From Bacteroidales bacterium (GTDB taxonomy: Bacteria > Bacteroidota > Bacteroidia > Bacteroidales > WCHB1-69): a DNA stretch of 64,000 nucleotides. The notes beneath the pieces were generated by a model. It had not been told where the DNA came from, searched no databases, and saw nothing but the letters and a program-made list of their open reading frames with translations. Location of the stretch: contig JAFPXF010000076.1 of assembly GCA_017394765.1 (NCBI GenBank), positions 17,642 through 81,641 on the forward strand, given 5' to 3'. The translations under genes and the position numbers were made by a program. Positions 45,854 to 56,500 of this stretch are shown piece by piece; position 1 is the stretch's first letter, and each line of letters opens with the position of its first letter.

Positions 45854-47899
45854 CTACCGCTTGACAAACTTCGCGTAACGCACCCCTTTGTCCGTGGCAA
45901 TACGGAACAAATATAGTCCCGAGGGGAAATCTGAAACGATCACTTTAGGATGTGTAGTGGTGCGAAACAGGCGGCCACCCATATCATAGACAGCCACCTC
46001 TTGAAACGCTTCCTCATCCTCCAACTCAATGTAAACCGTATGGCTGCCAGGGTTGGGATAAAGTTTCACGCCCATAGCTATTTCCGCGTATTGAGGCAAC
46101 CCGACATTATAGGGAACGGCGAACTCGTCGCGGTGATAGGCACCGAAAACCGCCCGACTGGTGGGCCCGGCATAATAAAGGACAGAGTCAATCTGCATAT
46201 TACTCCAAATATCCAAGGCAACCAGCAAATCGCCATTGGGTTGCGGCTGGAGCAGGTGCGTGTATTGGACCCGGTCAACCTGGAGCGGTATGGTGTCAAT
46301 AAAAGTGCCGTCAATGCCCCATACTCCGATAAAGATCTTGTCGCTGTTTTCGTCTTTAATCCAGCCAGCAAGAGAGAACACACGGTTCCCATAGACAAAT
46401 TTCTGTGCATAATCCTCTGCTGCCAAGAGCATGCCTCTCCAACCGTTATAGTAGCAGGTACCGTAGTTGATAAAAGCGCCCGATTGGCTGTCATAACGGA
46501 CTATCAAGGGAAAATAGCAGTGTGTGAGGCCCTCCGGTTCGCCGCCACGGTCGAAAAACACTCCATCGCCCAACGAAAGGCTATCCTGATTGGATTCAGA
46601 GGTGACATTGCCAAGCACATAGACGGAATTGTCAGCGACAGTGATGCCTCCATAGTAAAGATGAGCTCCTCTAAAGTGGGGTTGCTGCACCCAGGCAACC
46701 TCCCCCTGGGGGTTCAGTTTTACCACAAAAGGATTGCCGGTCCACACCTCATCTCCATTCAGACAAGCAATCGAATGCAGGCTGTCCACAAACACTCTGC
46801 AAGGATATTGGGTAGGATGGCAGTTGATTTTGCCCGACAAATACATATTGTCTTCCTCATCCGTTGCAAAGCCTGAATAATTGAGTGTAAAATAGGGTGC
46901 CCAGCCCTGCTCAGTAAGGGAATCCAAACTACCATAATGGGCAAGATAATAATCCCTCATCAGCATCATATTCTCCGTATCTCTGAACAACAGTTTATGG
47001 GAAAGCAGTCGCCCGTCAGGGGAGAACTTGTAATATGCAGTCGATTGGAAAGAGCATATACGGCCTGTGGTGCCCGGCAGGTAAAGATCATATGTGCGGG
47101 TGCTGTCGCCGCAATAGACCACTATAGTGAAAGGGTCTTCCTCATTACCGTTATATTGGAACGGGGAGATAATACAAATGTTCCCTTCCGAATCCCGATG
47201 CAAGAGCGATGGATTGATAAAAAGGTAATTCTTGCCACGTGTTTGCGTACCGGGGTACATTGTCCTGTTGTAACTTTCAATAAAAATCTTGTTCAGCACC
47301 TGACCGTCCAAGTCAAGCGTGACAATAAAATCGTAATAGCCAGAACAGAAAGGCGGTTTTCGCAAGCTGGCAGGCAATGCATGGACATCATGACCAGTCA
47401 CCATCGTATCTATGAACCAGCACCATGGACCATAACCCGAAGCGCCACCATAATCCATATAGCAATTACCCGCCACCAATATCTGGCCATCGCGCAACTC
47501 CATGGCCGCAGGATAGAGACGATTATAGCCATTTAGGCTGATAATGCGGTGCCAAACCTGATTGCCGAGAGTGTCGAACTTGGCTATCAGAAGATTGTAT
47601 GTGCCTAACGACACCACCTGGGAACCCAGTTCTTCCGCCACATAGCCTTCGGAGGGGGAATTTCCCCAACAGGCATCGCTTCCAAAAAAACCGAGACAAT
47701 AGACATTACCCTCATCATCCGTCTCCATCGTGATAATCCTGTTTTTATAGGTTGAGGTATTCTGGTCGTGGCCCATATAGGAACGGAACCACTTCCAATA
47801 TCCTGCGGTATCCTGCGCCACGGCAGTAAACATCAGGCTAACAAAACATAAAATAGCATTGGCGCGCAAGGCAAAAGAGAGGATTTGCTTTCTTTTCAT
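45854..47899 (-). CDS. T9SS-exported beta-propeller-like surface protein
   Basis: The 681-residue protein starts MKRKQILSFALRANAILCF with signal cleavage near VAQ. Repeats of the type DDEGNVYCLGFFG, FDTLGNQVWHRII, DEEDNMYLSGKI, LNPQGEVAWVQQ and DNSVYVLGNV resemble SBBP/NHL-type beta-propeller blades. The C-terminus is a type A sorting domain: LYPNPGSHTVYIELEDE, VYDMGGRLF, then SGLYLFRIATDKGVRYAKFVKR. Expected at the cell surface. The gene converges with the outer-membrane protein gene 48 bp away. Function is unknown. Confidence 0.78.
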   Translation of the reverse strand: MKRKQILSFALRANAILCFVSLMFTAVAQDTAGYWKWFRSYMGHDQNTSTYKNRIITMETDDEGNVYCLGFFGSDACWGNSPSEGYVAEELGSQVVSLGTYNLLIAKFDTLGNQVWHRIISLNGYNRLYPAAMELRDGQILVAGNCYMDYGGASGYGPWCWFIDTMVTGHDVHALPASLRKPPFCSGYYDFIVTLDLDGQVLNKIFIESYNRTMYPGTQTRGKNYLFINPSLLHRDSEGNICIISPFQYNGNEEDPFTIVVYCGDSTRTYDLYLPGTTGRICSFQSTAYYKFSPDGRLLSHKLLFRDTENMMLMRDYYLAHYGSLDSLTEQGWAPYFTLNYSGFATDEEDNMYLSGKINCHPTQYPCRVFVDSLHSIACLNGDEVWTGNPFVVKLNPQGEVAWVQQPHFRGAHLYYGGITVADNSVYVLGNVTSESNQDSLSLGDGVFFDRGGEPEGLTHCYFPLIVRYDSQSGAFINYGTCYYNGWRGMLLAAEDYAQKFVYGNRVFSLAGWIKDENSDKIFIGVWGIDGTFIDTIPLQVDRVQYTHLLQPQPNGDLLVALDIWSNMQIDSVLYYAGPTSRAVFGAYHRDEFAVPYNVGLPQYAEIAMGVKLYPNPGSHTVYIELEDEEAFQEVAVYDMGGRLFRTTTHPKVIVSDFPSGLYLFRIATDKGVRYAKFVKR

Positions 47900-47981
47900 A
47901 ATAACATGGCACTAAGGTGAAACATTTCGTATGGCAATGCATACATGCCCATAACGAAAAACAGGGGGGGCAACGTTGCAC

Positions 47982-48012
47982 TTGTCAGAAAGAAAAAAGG
48001 TTGTATCTTTGC
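47982..48012 (+). promoter_or_regulatory. Promoter for the EF-G gene
   Basis: TTG (47982-47984), a 19-bp spacer and TATCTTTGC (48004-48012) match the Bacteroidota consensus. The leader to the ATG at 48062 would be about 40 bases. Confidence 0.65.
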
Positions 48013-48061
48013 CCCGTTCCTTTTACAAAGGTCTAATTATCACATAAAAACCTGATTCACA

Positions 48062-50122
48062 ATGCAAATATCCAAACTTCGCAACATAGGCATCGCGGCG
48101 CACATCGACGCCGGCAAGACCACCGTCTCCGAACGCATACTCTTTTTCACGGGCGTGAACCGCAAGGTAGGCGAGACCCACGACGGCCAGGCCACGATGG
48201 ACTTTATGAAACAGGAGCAGGAGCGCGGCATCACCATCGCCTCCGCCGCCATCACCGCCAACTGGAACGGGCACCAGATCAACCTCATCGACACGCCGGG
48301 CCACGTCGATTTCACCATCGAGGTGGAGCGCTCGCTGCGCGTCATCGACGGCATGGTGGCCGTGTTCTGCGCCGTGGGCGGCGTGGAGCCCCAGAGCGAG
48401 ACCGTCTGGAACCAGGCCGACAAGTACCGCGTGCCCCGCATCGCGTTCGTCAACAAGATGGACCGCACGGGCGCCGATTTCAACGAGGTGGTGGGCCAGA
48501 TGAACAAATACCTGGGTGCCAACGCTATGCCCGTCCACCTGCCCATCGGTGCGGAGAACGAGTTCCAGGGTATGATCGACCTGGTGACGATGCAGGCCAT
48601 CACTTTCACGGACAAGGAGCGGTTAGTGGGCGAGATCCCCGCCGAGTTGAAAGCCGCCGCCGAGGAGGCCCGCCGCGTGATGATCGAGAAGCTGGCCGAT
48701 GTGGACGACGAGATTGCCGAACTGTACCTCGAAGACGCGGAAATCGGAACGGACTTGCTCAAAAAAGCCATCCGTATGGCCACTATCAAGCTGATGGTCA
48801 CCCCGGTGTTGTGCGGCGCCGCCTACAAGAACAAGGGCATCCAGCTGCTGTTGGACGCCATCGTGGACTATCTCCCCTCCCCCACCGACATTGGTGCCGT
48901 GATTGCCCAAGATTCGCTTGACGAGGAACACACCATCCAGCGCAACCCCTCCAACAACGAGAAATTCTCGGCGTTGGCCTTCAAGCTCATCAACGACCCC
49001 TACGTGGGGCAGCAGACCTTCATCCGCATCTTCAGCGGCAAGCTGGTGAGCGGTATGAGCATCCACAACACCAACAAGGGCAAGGACGAGCGCGTGGGAC
49101 GCATATTCCGCATCAAGGCCAAGGAGCGTGAGGAGATCAGCGAGGCCGGCTGCGGCGAAATTGTCGCCTTGGTGGGAATGAAACACACCCGCACGGGCGA
49201 CACCCTGTGCGATGAAAACCAGCCCATCCTGTTAGAGTCCATCAACGTGCCCCCCGCCGTCATCGAGATGAAGGTGGAACTGGAGGACAAGAAGAGCCGC
49301 GACAAGTTGGGCGAGGCGCTGGCCAAGCTCAGCAACGAAGACCCCTCCTTCCACGCCCATTTCGACGAGGAGACGGAGGAGACCATCATCGCCGGTATGG
49401 GCGAGTTGCATCTCGAAATCTTGGTGGAACGTCTTCGCGACGAATTCAAGGTGCCAGTCACGGTGGGCGAGCCGTCGGTGTCGTTCCGCGAGACCATCAC
49501 CGCCGCAGTGGAGAACAACTACCGTCACGTCAAGCAGACGGGCGGCAAGGGCCAGTTTGCCCACACGGTCATCCGTTTCGAGCCGAACCCGGGCAAGGGC
49601 TTCGAGTTTGTGGACGTCACCAAGGGCGGCGTCATCCCGAAGGAATTCATCCCCTCGGTGGAGAAGGGTCTGAGAAAGGCAATGGAGAAGAGTCCCGTGG
49701 CAGGCTATCCCGTGGTGGATGTGAAGTGCGTGCTGGTGGACGGCGGATTCCACCCCGTGGATTCCAGCGATATGGCCTTCCAGCTGTGCGCCGCGCAGTG
49801 CTTCAAGCAGGCCTTCAAGAAGGCGGGGCCCATCATTATGGAACCGGTGATGAAGATCGAGGTGAACACGCCCGACGACTACATCGGCAACGTGACCCGC
49901 GACCTCACCAAGCGCCGCGGCCGCATCGAGAATATGCGCCGTTTCCGCAAGGGCTCGCAAAAGCTGGACGGCTTCTGCCCGCTGATGGAGATGTTCGGCT
50001 ACGCCACCGCCCTACGCAACGTCACCTCCGGCAGAGCCAACTATTCGATGGAGTTCTATCAGTATATGCCGATGCCTGCCGCCAAAGAGGAGGAAATCAT
50101 CAAGTTGAGAGTTAATAGTTAA
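48062..50122 (+). CDS. fusA: Elongation factor G (stand-alone copy)
   Basis: EF-G is the GTPase that moves tRNAs and mRNA through the ribosome. The 686 residues match the usual length. All GTPase motifs are present: AHIDAGKTT (G1, about 13-21), QERGITIAS (G2), DTPGHVDF (G3, about 80-87) and NKMD (G4, about 134-137). Domains II-V follow, ending in [12 protein letters not shown]. The gene is alone: rpsL, rpsG and tuf are not nearby, so it may be a second EF-G rather than the str-operon copy. Its stop codon lies inside a GAGTTAATAGTTAAGAGTTAA heptamer array, after which a repeat element begins. Confidence 0.92.
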   Translation: MQISKLRNIGIAAHIDAGKTTVSERILFFTGVNRKVGETHDGQATMDFMKQEQERGITIASAAITANWNGHQINLIDTPGHVDFTIEVERSLRVIDGMVAVFCAVGGVEPQSETVWNQADKYRVPRIAFVNKMDRTGADFNEVVGQMNKYLGANAMPVHLPIGAENEFQGMIDLVTMQAITFTDKERLVGEIPAELKAAAEEARRVMIEKLADVDDEIAELYLEDAEIGTDLLKKAIRMATIKLMVTPVLCGAAYKNKGIQLLLDAIVDYLPSPTDIGAVIAQDSLDEEHTIQRNPSNNEKFSALAFKLINDPYVGQQTFIRIFSGKLVSGMSIHNTNKGKDERVGRIFRIKAKEREEISEAGCGEIVALVGMKHTRTGDTLCDENQPILLESINVPPAVIEMKVELEDKKSRDKLGEALAKLSNEDPSFHAHFDEETEETIIAGMGELHLEILVERLRDEFKVPVTVGEPSVSFRETITAAVENNYRHVKQTGGKGQFAHTVIRFEPNPGKGFEFVDVTKGGVIPKEFIPSVEKGLRKAMEKSPVAGYPVVDVKCVLVDGGFHPVDSSDMAFQLCAAQCFKQAFKKAGPIIMEPVMKIEVNTPDDYIGNVTRDLTKRRGRIENMRRFRKGSQKLDGFCPLMEMFGYATALRNVTSGRANYSMEFYQYMPMPAAKEEEIIKLRVNS

Positions 50123-50132
50123 GAGTTAACAC

Positions 50133-50431
50133 TTTCCTTGAGCAGCCCCGGTAGGGGCAAGAGCTCGGTAGGTCCCCATAAGGCCGCAGGCCGCAATGGG
50201 GGATGTTCAGAAAATATTTCCTTGAGCAGCCCTGGTAGGGGCAAGAGAACATGGTGCTGTATCCCACCCGCAGCGCGTGGAAACGTTGAGACGAGGTTAT
50301 GCGTTGCTCGCCGCGAAACAGATGCGGGGTTCGACGAGCATGCGTGAGGGAGAGGGATTGCGGAAAGCCCGACAGCGCGCCGGCACGCCCAAATAAAAAA
50401 AAGGATGCAGAAAACCTGATTGGTGCCACTT
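50133..50431 (-). repeat. Structured dispersed repeat, inverted and deleted copy B
   Basis: Read on the minus strand, it matches copy A from AATCAGG and TTTGGGCGTGCCGGCGCG, jumps over about 120 bases to CAATCCCTC.CACGC.TGCTCGT, and continues through TTTCGCGGCGAGCAACGC to the right end. It carries two right-end hairpin units (50133-50171 and 50217-50248, stems GCCCC/GGGGC and GCCCT/GGGGC) and a 28-nt near-palindrome between them (50174-50201, CCCCAT to ATGGGG). Apart from this the 50123-50533 gap holds only a weak promoter-like site. Confidence 0.85.
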
Positions 50432-50478
50432 TTTATCAAAAGTTATTAACATCAAGTATTTCATAACCTCATTTTTTA

Positions 50479-50487
50479 TACTTTTAC
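50479..50487 (+). promoter_or_regulatory. Weak -7-like element upstream of the first giant T9SS gene
   Basis: TACTTTTAC differs from TAnnTTTGC at one base (A for G). It lies 46 bases before the ATG at 50534, just after repeat copy B. Confidence 0.25.
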
Positions 50488-50533
50488 CGCCCTTTTTAAG
50501 GATTCAATTATTTATTCACTAAAACATATAAAA

Positions 50534-53500
50534 ATGAGACATTTTTACCTTTTCGCGACAGCACTTCTGGCGTTGGCACTGAGTTTTGTGATGCCCACGC
50601 AAGTGCAAGCACAGAACGTTTGGGACGGCACCGCCGACATCACCTGGTACGATGCTTCCCAAAACTCTTTCGACATCTCCACGCCAGAGCAGCTGGCCGG
50701 TGTGGCCCAGCTGATGACTAACCAGACGACCACGTTCAACGGCAAGACGTTGAATCTGACGGCCGACATCTGGCTCAACAGCGACGGCGACTCCACCAAC
50801 AATTGGATTCCTATTGGCGGATATGCCAGTGCTACAGGTGAAGACACATACTCCACTTCCGCTTACGCTTTCCAAGGCGTCTTCAAGGGCCACGGTCATA
50901 CCATATACAATATGTACTGCGAAAAAACAAGTTATTTTCAGGCCGGTCTGTTCGGATGTGTCACCAATCCCTGCACCATCGACTCCTTGGTGATGGTCAA
51001 TCCCGTTGTGAAAGCGGCCGGCATGTCCGGATCCTTGGTCGGATACACCCAGAACACAGGTCATGTTTACATTTCCAATTGCCTTTTTGTCAATGCACGC
51101 GTCGAGGCTACCACGGGCAACAACAACGGCGGCATTCTGGGCGGCAACTGGAAGATGCAGGATGGTTCCAACTGGACCTACATCACCAACTGCGGTCTGA
51201 CCGGCCATGTGAAAGGAAAATATTTGGGCGGCATTGCCGGCAACGGCCAGAAAGTCAACGCCACCAACGTATATTTCGCCGGCACTATGAACCCTGTGGC
51301 TGCCGACAACCTTGCATACGGCGGCATCTTGGGCCACGCCAGCACCAACAAGTTCAACCTCACGAATTGCTACACAAACACTTCTGCCACCTCCTATTCT
51401 TCCGGACGCGATGGCATCATTATGTCCAGCACCGACATGCAATCGTTGGACTTTGTAGACACTCTGGGCAATGCCTTTATGATGGACAACGGCATCAACA
51501 ACGGCTACCCGATCATGTCCTATATGGCTGGCATATCACCCCAAAACTCGGAGATTTGCTACGGCGAATCCATCACGCTCACCGCTAACGGCTACGACTC
51601 TTACGTGTGGAGCAACGGGGCCACCACGGCATCCATTATCGTAAGTCCAACCTCCACCACCGTTTACACTGTGACAGGTACCGCTCTCTCCGGAGCGACA
51701 GGCACTCACAGCGCCACCGTCACCGTCTTCCCGCAGGCCACTATCACGGCCACGGCAATGCCTTCTCCTGACGGACAGACACACGGCACCGTAACCCCGT
51801 CACCTGCCTCAGTGCCCTGTGGCAGCTCGCAGACAGTCACTTTGACCATCACACCCGATGCCAACTGGCATATCGCCCAAATCACCCTCAACGGCACCGT
51901 GGTCCGCGGCGAAGACCCGACCGACGGCGCTGTGGTCACCTACGTGATTGACCCGCAGGGAACCATGGCCGATGTCAGGGTGTTCTTCTCCAACATCTAC
52001 CACATCACCGCCTCCACCATCCTCAACGATGGCACTCCGCTCAACGTCAGCGGATTAGTCTCCCCGTGGGGCTCCAACGGTGTGTATAACGCCACCCAAG
52101 GTGCCGATGCGGCCTACACTTTCAACGAGACTGCCCGTTACCATCTGATGGATGTGGAGATTGACAACGTTCCCCAAGGCATCATCACCAGCCACACCTT
52201 CTACAATGTTCAGGAGTCTCACAACATCGTGGTTACATACGGTGACTGCGCTCCCGTGACGAATCTGACCGTCTCGCAAGTATCGGGCACTTCCGCCTTG
52301 ATTTCCTGGGCTGACGGTTCCGCTGGCGCCGCACAGGACTACGTTCTGGAGTGGCGCGACACCACAATGGGCAACAACTGGATTGCCGAGCCCACCATTA
52401 TGGGCACCAACTACCTGTTAGGCGGTCTCTCCCCACTCACCAACTATGAGGTGCGTGTGAAGAGCAACTGCAGCAACGGTCTCGAAGGCGGCTGGGTGAC
52501 CAAGAGCTTCCATACCCCCTGCCTCGCGGGTGGAGACATCCAGATTGGCGAGGGCACCAGCACCACCATCTATTTGCCTTCTTACAGTTATTATAAATAC
52601 TCTTTAACGGAGCAAATTTTCACCGCTGCCGAATTGGGTGGAGCCAACACATTCCACTCCATCTCATTCCAGGTATCCAGTGTGGGAGCCGCCAACCGAA
52701 CCTGGGACATCTATCTGATGCCCACCACGGCGACTTCGCTGTCCAGCTTTATAAACGTGGATGCCACGGCACAGCTCGTCTTCAGCGGAGCTGTCAATAT
52801 CCCCCAAGGTTGGTTCACCATCAACTTCGACAGCAACTATGTGTATGACGGCAGCACCAACCTGATGCTCATCGTGGACGACAACACTGGCGACTATGTC
52901 AGCAGCAACTATTACTATTATACGAACAACCCCAACGGAAACTCGGTGCGTGTGTACAGCGACGGCACCAACTACGACCCGTATAATGCCACAGGTTATT
53001 CCGCCACCACCCATAACTTCCGGAACAATGTCATCTTCGGCGGTATTTGCGACAGCACCACCACCTGCGTGGCCCCGAACATGATGGTTTCCGCCGTCAC
53101 CGAGAGCACGATTGACATCACCTGGGTGCCCGGTTACAGCGAGACCAGCTGGAACTTAGAGTACAAGCCTGCTTCCGACACCATTTGGGACAGCATGTAT
53201 GGACTTACGGGCAACAGCTACACCATCACGGGACTGAATGCCAACACAGTGTATGACATCCGTCTGCAAGCCGTTTGTGGCAGCGACTGGAGAACCTTGC
53301 AGGCCCGCACCGATTGCGGTGCCATCTCCATTCCCTACAGCGAGGACTTTGAAACGGGTATCGTTTCCACCAGTCAAGACAGCTACATCCTTTGCTGGAG
53401 CCGTTTGGCTAACAGCACCTCCCACTGGGCTTATGTGGCAAGTGGTTCCAACGCCCACGGCGGCACCCATTATATGGACTTCCACTACACCCCCGACTGC

Positions 53501-56500
53501 TACACGATGGCCATCACCCCGACCATTGACAACAGTTATCCTGTAAGCTCGCTTATGGCGGAATTCTATGCCCGCCACAACGGCGCCGCCGGCATTATGG
53601 AAGTGGGCGTCATCAGCGACGTCAATGACGGTTCCACCTTTGAGGTCGTGGACACACTGACCTTCAGTGCCACCAACACCTACGAGCACTTCATCGTAAC
53701 CTTCGAGAACTACTCCGGCAGCGGCCAGAACATCGCCTTCCGTGCCACCAACGGCACCAGTGTCAGCTTTATGATGGATGACCTCCTCATCACGGAAATC
53801 CCGACCTGTATGCATCCTAACAACCTGGTCTCCACCGGCACAGGCAGCGACAACATCACGATTAACTGGACGGAGATGGGCGACGCCACCTCCTGGATTG
53901 TGGAGTACGGTCCCACCGGCTTCACGCCCGGTCAGGGTATCGGCACCACCGAGACAGCCACCGCACATCCCTACACCATCCAGAACCTCACCAGCGGCGT
54001 CAGCTATGACATTTATGTGCAAGCAGACTGCGGTTCCATGACCAGCGACCTTGTCGGACCCGTCACGGTTGTCACTGGCCAGTTCATTATGAGCAACGCC
54101 AACGACACGCTGACCACTTGCGGTGCTGTCATTTACGACAACGGCGGTCCTAACAACAACTACAGTGCAAACAGCAACAACATTCTGGTGCTCTACCCTG
54201 AGAATCCGGGCGCAATGATGATGCTGACGGGCACCTGCAATGTGGAGAACAACTACGACCATCTCTACATTTACGATGGCGTTGGCACCAGCGGCACCCA
54301 GTTGGCCTCTCTCGGCAACAGCGACGACCAGAACGTCTCCGTACTCTCCACCACTGGCCCGCTCACCATCCACTTCACCTCCGACGGCAGCGTACAAAAA
54401 TGGGGCTTCGAGCTGTTCGCCTCCTGCCAGACCTGTTTCCCGCCGAGCGGCATTATGGCCTCCAACATCACCACCAACTCCGCCGACATCTCCTGGAGCG
54501 GCATATCCAGCGAATACATTGTAGAGGTCACCGGCCCCGACACCACCATGCTCGTGGTGTATGACACCACTGCCACGTTGGCCAACCTGACCAGCAGTTC
54601 CACCTACAGGGTCAAAATCTATTCCGTTTGCGGAACCGACACCTCTGTGGCATCTCCCGCCTACACGTTTATGACCTCCTGCGGTGCCATCACCATCACA
54701 GAAACGACTCCTTGGACCGAGGATTTCGAAGGCTATCCCGGCGGCGGCGCCCAATCCTTCGTCTGCTGGAGCACGCCCGTCACCTATGTGGCCAGCAACG
54801 GCACGGCTCCTTTCGTCTATTGCGGCCACGCCCCCTCTTGTCACTCCGGCACCAACTCTGCCGAGTTCAAGGGCAGCATGAACATGCTGGTGTTGCCTGA
54901 ATTCACCAATGACATCCATAACCTGCGTCTCTCTTTCTGGGCCACTTCCACCGCCCCGTCTTACGGCACTCTTGAGATCGGCGTCATCACCAATGTGGCC
55001 GACACCTCCACCTTCGAGTTCGTATCCCTCGCTGGCACTCCGAGCAGCCGCGGATCCAACTCTGCCACTGTCGGCAGCTTCGGCAACTATATGGGACCGT
55101 TCGATTTCAACGGCGTATCTGCCACCAACGGACGCATCGCCCTCCGCTACACGAATGCAAGTTCTCCCAGTGATTCTTGGAACCTTGACGACTTCATTGT
55201 GCAAATCGCCCCGAACTGCCCTTCACCCGTCAAGAACAGCGTTACGGTCACTCCGAGCACGTATGATGCCACCATCGGTTGGACCGACAACGACCCCGCG
55301 CACACCTCTTGGACGATTTACTACAAGGAGAGCACAGACAGTGTCTGGCTTTCCGATGTCGCCAACACCAACCCCGCGCAGATTTCCGGTCTCAATCCTG
55401 AGACTTCATACGATGTGTATGTGATCACCAACTGCCCCGTGAGCGACCTCGTGCCCGACGCCACCTTCACGACCTCGTTCACCACGCTGCCGTCTTGTCC
55501 GGCTCCTACCAGCCTGAATGTCACGGATGCCACTCCCACGAGCGTCACGCTTTCATGGACGGAACTCGGCACGGCCACCGAGTGGGAAATCGAGTATGGT
55601 CCTGCCAACTTCACCCACGGCAACGGCACCACTGTGATCGCCACCACCAACCCGTTCGATGTGACGGGCCTCACCGCAGGCGACACCTACAAGTTCTATG
55701 TGCGTGGCATTTGCAGCATTGGCGACACCAGCGCCTACAGTTCCAGCACAACCTATATGGTGCCGCTCTGTAACGCCACAGACCAGTGCAACTATGTGTT
55801 CAACCTCACCGACAGCTATGGCGACGGTTGGAACGGCAACACGATCAACGTCCTTTCCAATGGCGTACAAGTTGCGGCCGTAACCTTCACCTCCGGCTAT
55901 TCAGCCACTGTCAACGTGCCATTGTGCGACAACTCGTCACTGAGTTTGAGTTGGTCATCGGGGAGTTTCGCCTCTGAAACCTCCTTCACGGTGGAAGACC
56001 CGTTCGGCAACGTGATTTACACCTGCACGGACGGCAACTCGCTTTCCGGCACGTTCCTCACCGAAACCGTATTCTGCACGCCGCCCTCTTGCCCGACCCC
56101 CACGAACTTTGCCTCTACCGGAACCACCTCGACTTCTGCTACGCTTGCCTGGACAGAGGCCGGCACAGCCACGAGTTGGGAGATCGAATATGGCACTCCT
56201 GGATTCACGCCCGGCACAGGTGCCGGCACAAGTGTCATGGCCTCCACCAATCCGTTTGAGGTGACGGGGCTTACCACTTCCACCGCTTACGACTTCTATG
56301 TCCGCGCCATCTGCGGACCAGGGGATGAAAGCACATGGAGAGGTCCTGTTTCCGCAACGCCAGGTTCTTTCACAATGCCCACTTTAGGTTCGGTCACAAT
56401 CACCACATGCAACATGACCATTTTTGACAATGGTGGTGCAAATGGCCAATATACCGGCAACTGCGATGCTGTTGTCATCATCAATCCGGAGACTCCGGGC

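Noticed and set aside
50112..50439. Frames of about 105 codons inside repeat copy B
   Set aside because: They are translations of the structured repeat, and similar partial frames occur in the other copies in different reading arrangements. No protein-like conservation is visible.
53156..55204. 682-codon open frame on the minus strand
   Set aside because: It is antisense to a giant Fn3 gene. The low-complexity Gly/Val/His-rich composition is typical of a shadow of repetitive GC-rich coding DNA.
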